Origin: Isoalcanivorax pacificus W11-5
GTDB lineage: Bacteria; Pseudomonadota; Gammaproteobacteria; Pseudomonadales; Alcanivoracaceae
Direction: 5' to 3'
DNA length: 64,000 nucleotides
Assembly: GCF_000299335.2 (NCBI RefSeq)
Contig: NZ_CP004387.1
Location: 3,426,994-3,490,993 of the forward strand
Positions 63,184 through 64,000 of this stretch are shown piece by piece. The notes under the pieces are model-generated. The model saw nothing but the letters and a program-made list of their open reading frames with translations, did no database searches and was not told the DNA's origin. The position numbers were made by a program, and so were the translations under genes. Numbering within the stretch: position 1 is the stretch's first letter; the number at the start of each line of letters is the position of its first letter.

Positions 63184-64000
63184 TTTCACCCGCCTCGAGC
63201 AGTTCATGCAGGCGCATCGCGCACGCCTGGAGGCGCAACTGAACCTGGCCGTGCCCGCTGACCTGGGCGCCTCCCCGCGGCTGGCCGACGCCATGCGCTA
63301 CGCTGCCCTCGGCGGCGGCAAACGGATTCGCCCGGTGCTCACCTACGCCGCCTGCGCCCTGTGCGGCGGCACCGATGAGCAGGCCGACGCGCCGGCGGTG
63401 GCCGTGGAACTGATCCACGCCTATTCACTGGTGCATGACGACCTGCCGGCGATGGACGACGATGACCTGCGCCGGGGCCGCGCCACCTGCCATATCGCCT
63501 ACGATGAAGCCACTGCCATTCTGGCCGGCGATACGCTGCAGACCCGCGCCTTCGAAGTGCTCGCCAGCGGCGGCGGCCACAGCGACACCGCCCGCCTGGC
63601 GATGGTGCGCACCCTGGCCCACGCCGCCGGCGCCGGCGGCATGGCTGGCGGCCAGATGCAGGACATGCAGGCGCACGGCCAGATGCTGACACTGCCGGCA
63701 CTGGAAGAAATCCACTACCTAAAGACCGGCCGGCTGATCACCGCCGCGCTGGTGATGGGCGCGCTGGCCGCAGGTGCCCCGGCGGTACTGCGCGACACAT
63801 TGCGCCAGTACGGCGACCTGATCGGGCTGGCATTCCAGATTCAGGACGATATCCTTGATGTCACCGCCGCCACCGAGCAACTGGGCAAGCCCAGCGGCTC
63901 GGATGAACGTCACGGCAAGAGCACCTTCCCCGGCCTGATCGGCCTGGAAGCCAGCCGTGAACGTGCCGCTCAACTTTGCCAGCAGGCCCATGCGCTGCTG
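63158..64000 (+). CDS. ispA: Farnesyl diphosphate synthase, partial (3' end outside window)
   Basis: The frame is open from ATG 63158 (or 63167) to the window end (281 codons). Isoprenyl synthase motifs are all present: GGGKRIRP, the first Asp-rich motif DDLPAMDDDDLRRG, GMAGGQMQDM, KTGRLI, the second Asp-rich motif QIQDDILD and the Lys in GKSTFPGLIG. It condenses isopentenyl and dimethylallyl/geranyl diphosphates to farnesyl diphosphate. It overlaps xseB by 26 bp if ATG 63158 is used, and about 15-20 residues are missing at the 3' end. Confidence 0.95.
   Translation, partial: MATMLTTPDFTRLEQFMQAHRARLEAQLNLAVPADLGASPRLADAMRYAALGGGKRIRPVLTYAACALCGGTDEQADAPAVAVELIHAYSLVHDDLPAMDDDDLRRGRATCHIAYDEATAILAGDTLQTRAFEVLASGGGHSDTARLAMVRTLAHAAGAGGMAGGQMQDMQAHGQMLTLPALEEIHYLKTGRLITAALVMGALAAGAPAVLRDTLRQYGDLIGLAFQIQDDILDVTAATEQLGKPSGSDERHGKSTFPGLIGLEASRERAAQLCQQAHALL

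Overview
The window is GC-rich chromosomal DNA from a Gram-negative gammaproteobacterium. The mix of ectoine synthesis (ectABC), an AmrZ-type ribbon-helix-helix regulator, a Baeyer-Villiger-type monooxygenase cluster, a DcaP-like porin, an acetate regulon and a large autotransporter suggests a marine or halotolerant, hydrocarbon- or fatty-acid-using member of the Pseudomonadales/Oceanospirillales. Alcanivoracaceae is my best guess, from gene content only. Both window ends cut genes: murI on the left and ispA on the right. No tRNA, rRNA, CRISPR array or intact insertion sequence was seen.

1-9.8 kb: murI end, a two-gene exported-protein operon (TPR protein plus small partner), an AraC regulator divergent from a monooxygenase-esterase-SDR operon (laid out like the mycobacterial virS-mymA locus), hinT, a double-domain 6-pyruvoyl-tetrahydropterin-synthase-like protein, and a LysR regulator.

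10.1-19.6 kb is a signalling island and the most interesting region. It holds an AmrZ homologue, a complete alpha-hydroxyketone quorum-sensing set (CqsS/LqsS-type membrane kinase, LqsR-type response regulator with an enlarged receiver, and the CqsA synthase facing them), a tandem pair of membrane GGDEF proteins (one intact, one degenerate), an M23 peptidase and a GAF-HD-GYP phosphodiesterase. I infer that a cell-density signal feeds into c-di-GMP control here.

19.8-32.2 kb: thrS-hisI-cysS, a YccS-like FUSC protein, then an apparent zinc-starvation group (Zur-box-like site, yidD, a small His/Cys-rich exported protein, a ZnuD-like receptor with a His-rich loop, an AztD-like His-rich lipoprotein). 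A beta-barrel protein, a thioesterase and the zinc-independent GTP cyclohydrolase folE2 follow.

32.6-44.6 kb: a MarR regulator with ectA, ectB and ectC (hairpins between the genes), a DcaP-like porin divergent from a NarL-type two-component pair, and acetyl-CoA synthetase. The synthetase gene is bracketed by two roughly 290-bp elements that share a three-stem inverted-repeat architecture but not their terminal sequence. A CrbR/ErdR-like regulator with a possibly leaderless mRNA and an MFS transporter come next.

44.8-52.3 kb: a 2370-residue Gly-rich autotransporter with about 20 AQS-[IV]-GGGGG repeats. Its leader carries a 10-bp C/G homopolymer, a candidate phase-variation switch.

52.4-61.0 kb completes the acetate system: a CrbS-like SLC5-PAS-kinase-receiver hybrid, a small membrane protein, a DnaQ-like exonuclease, a cNMP-CBS-DUF294 protein and a two-subunit sodium:solute symporter. 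The end of the window holds dusC, a TRL-like lipoprotein, xseB and ispA.
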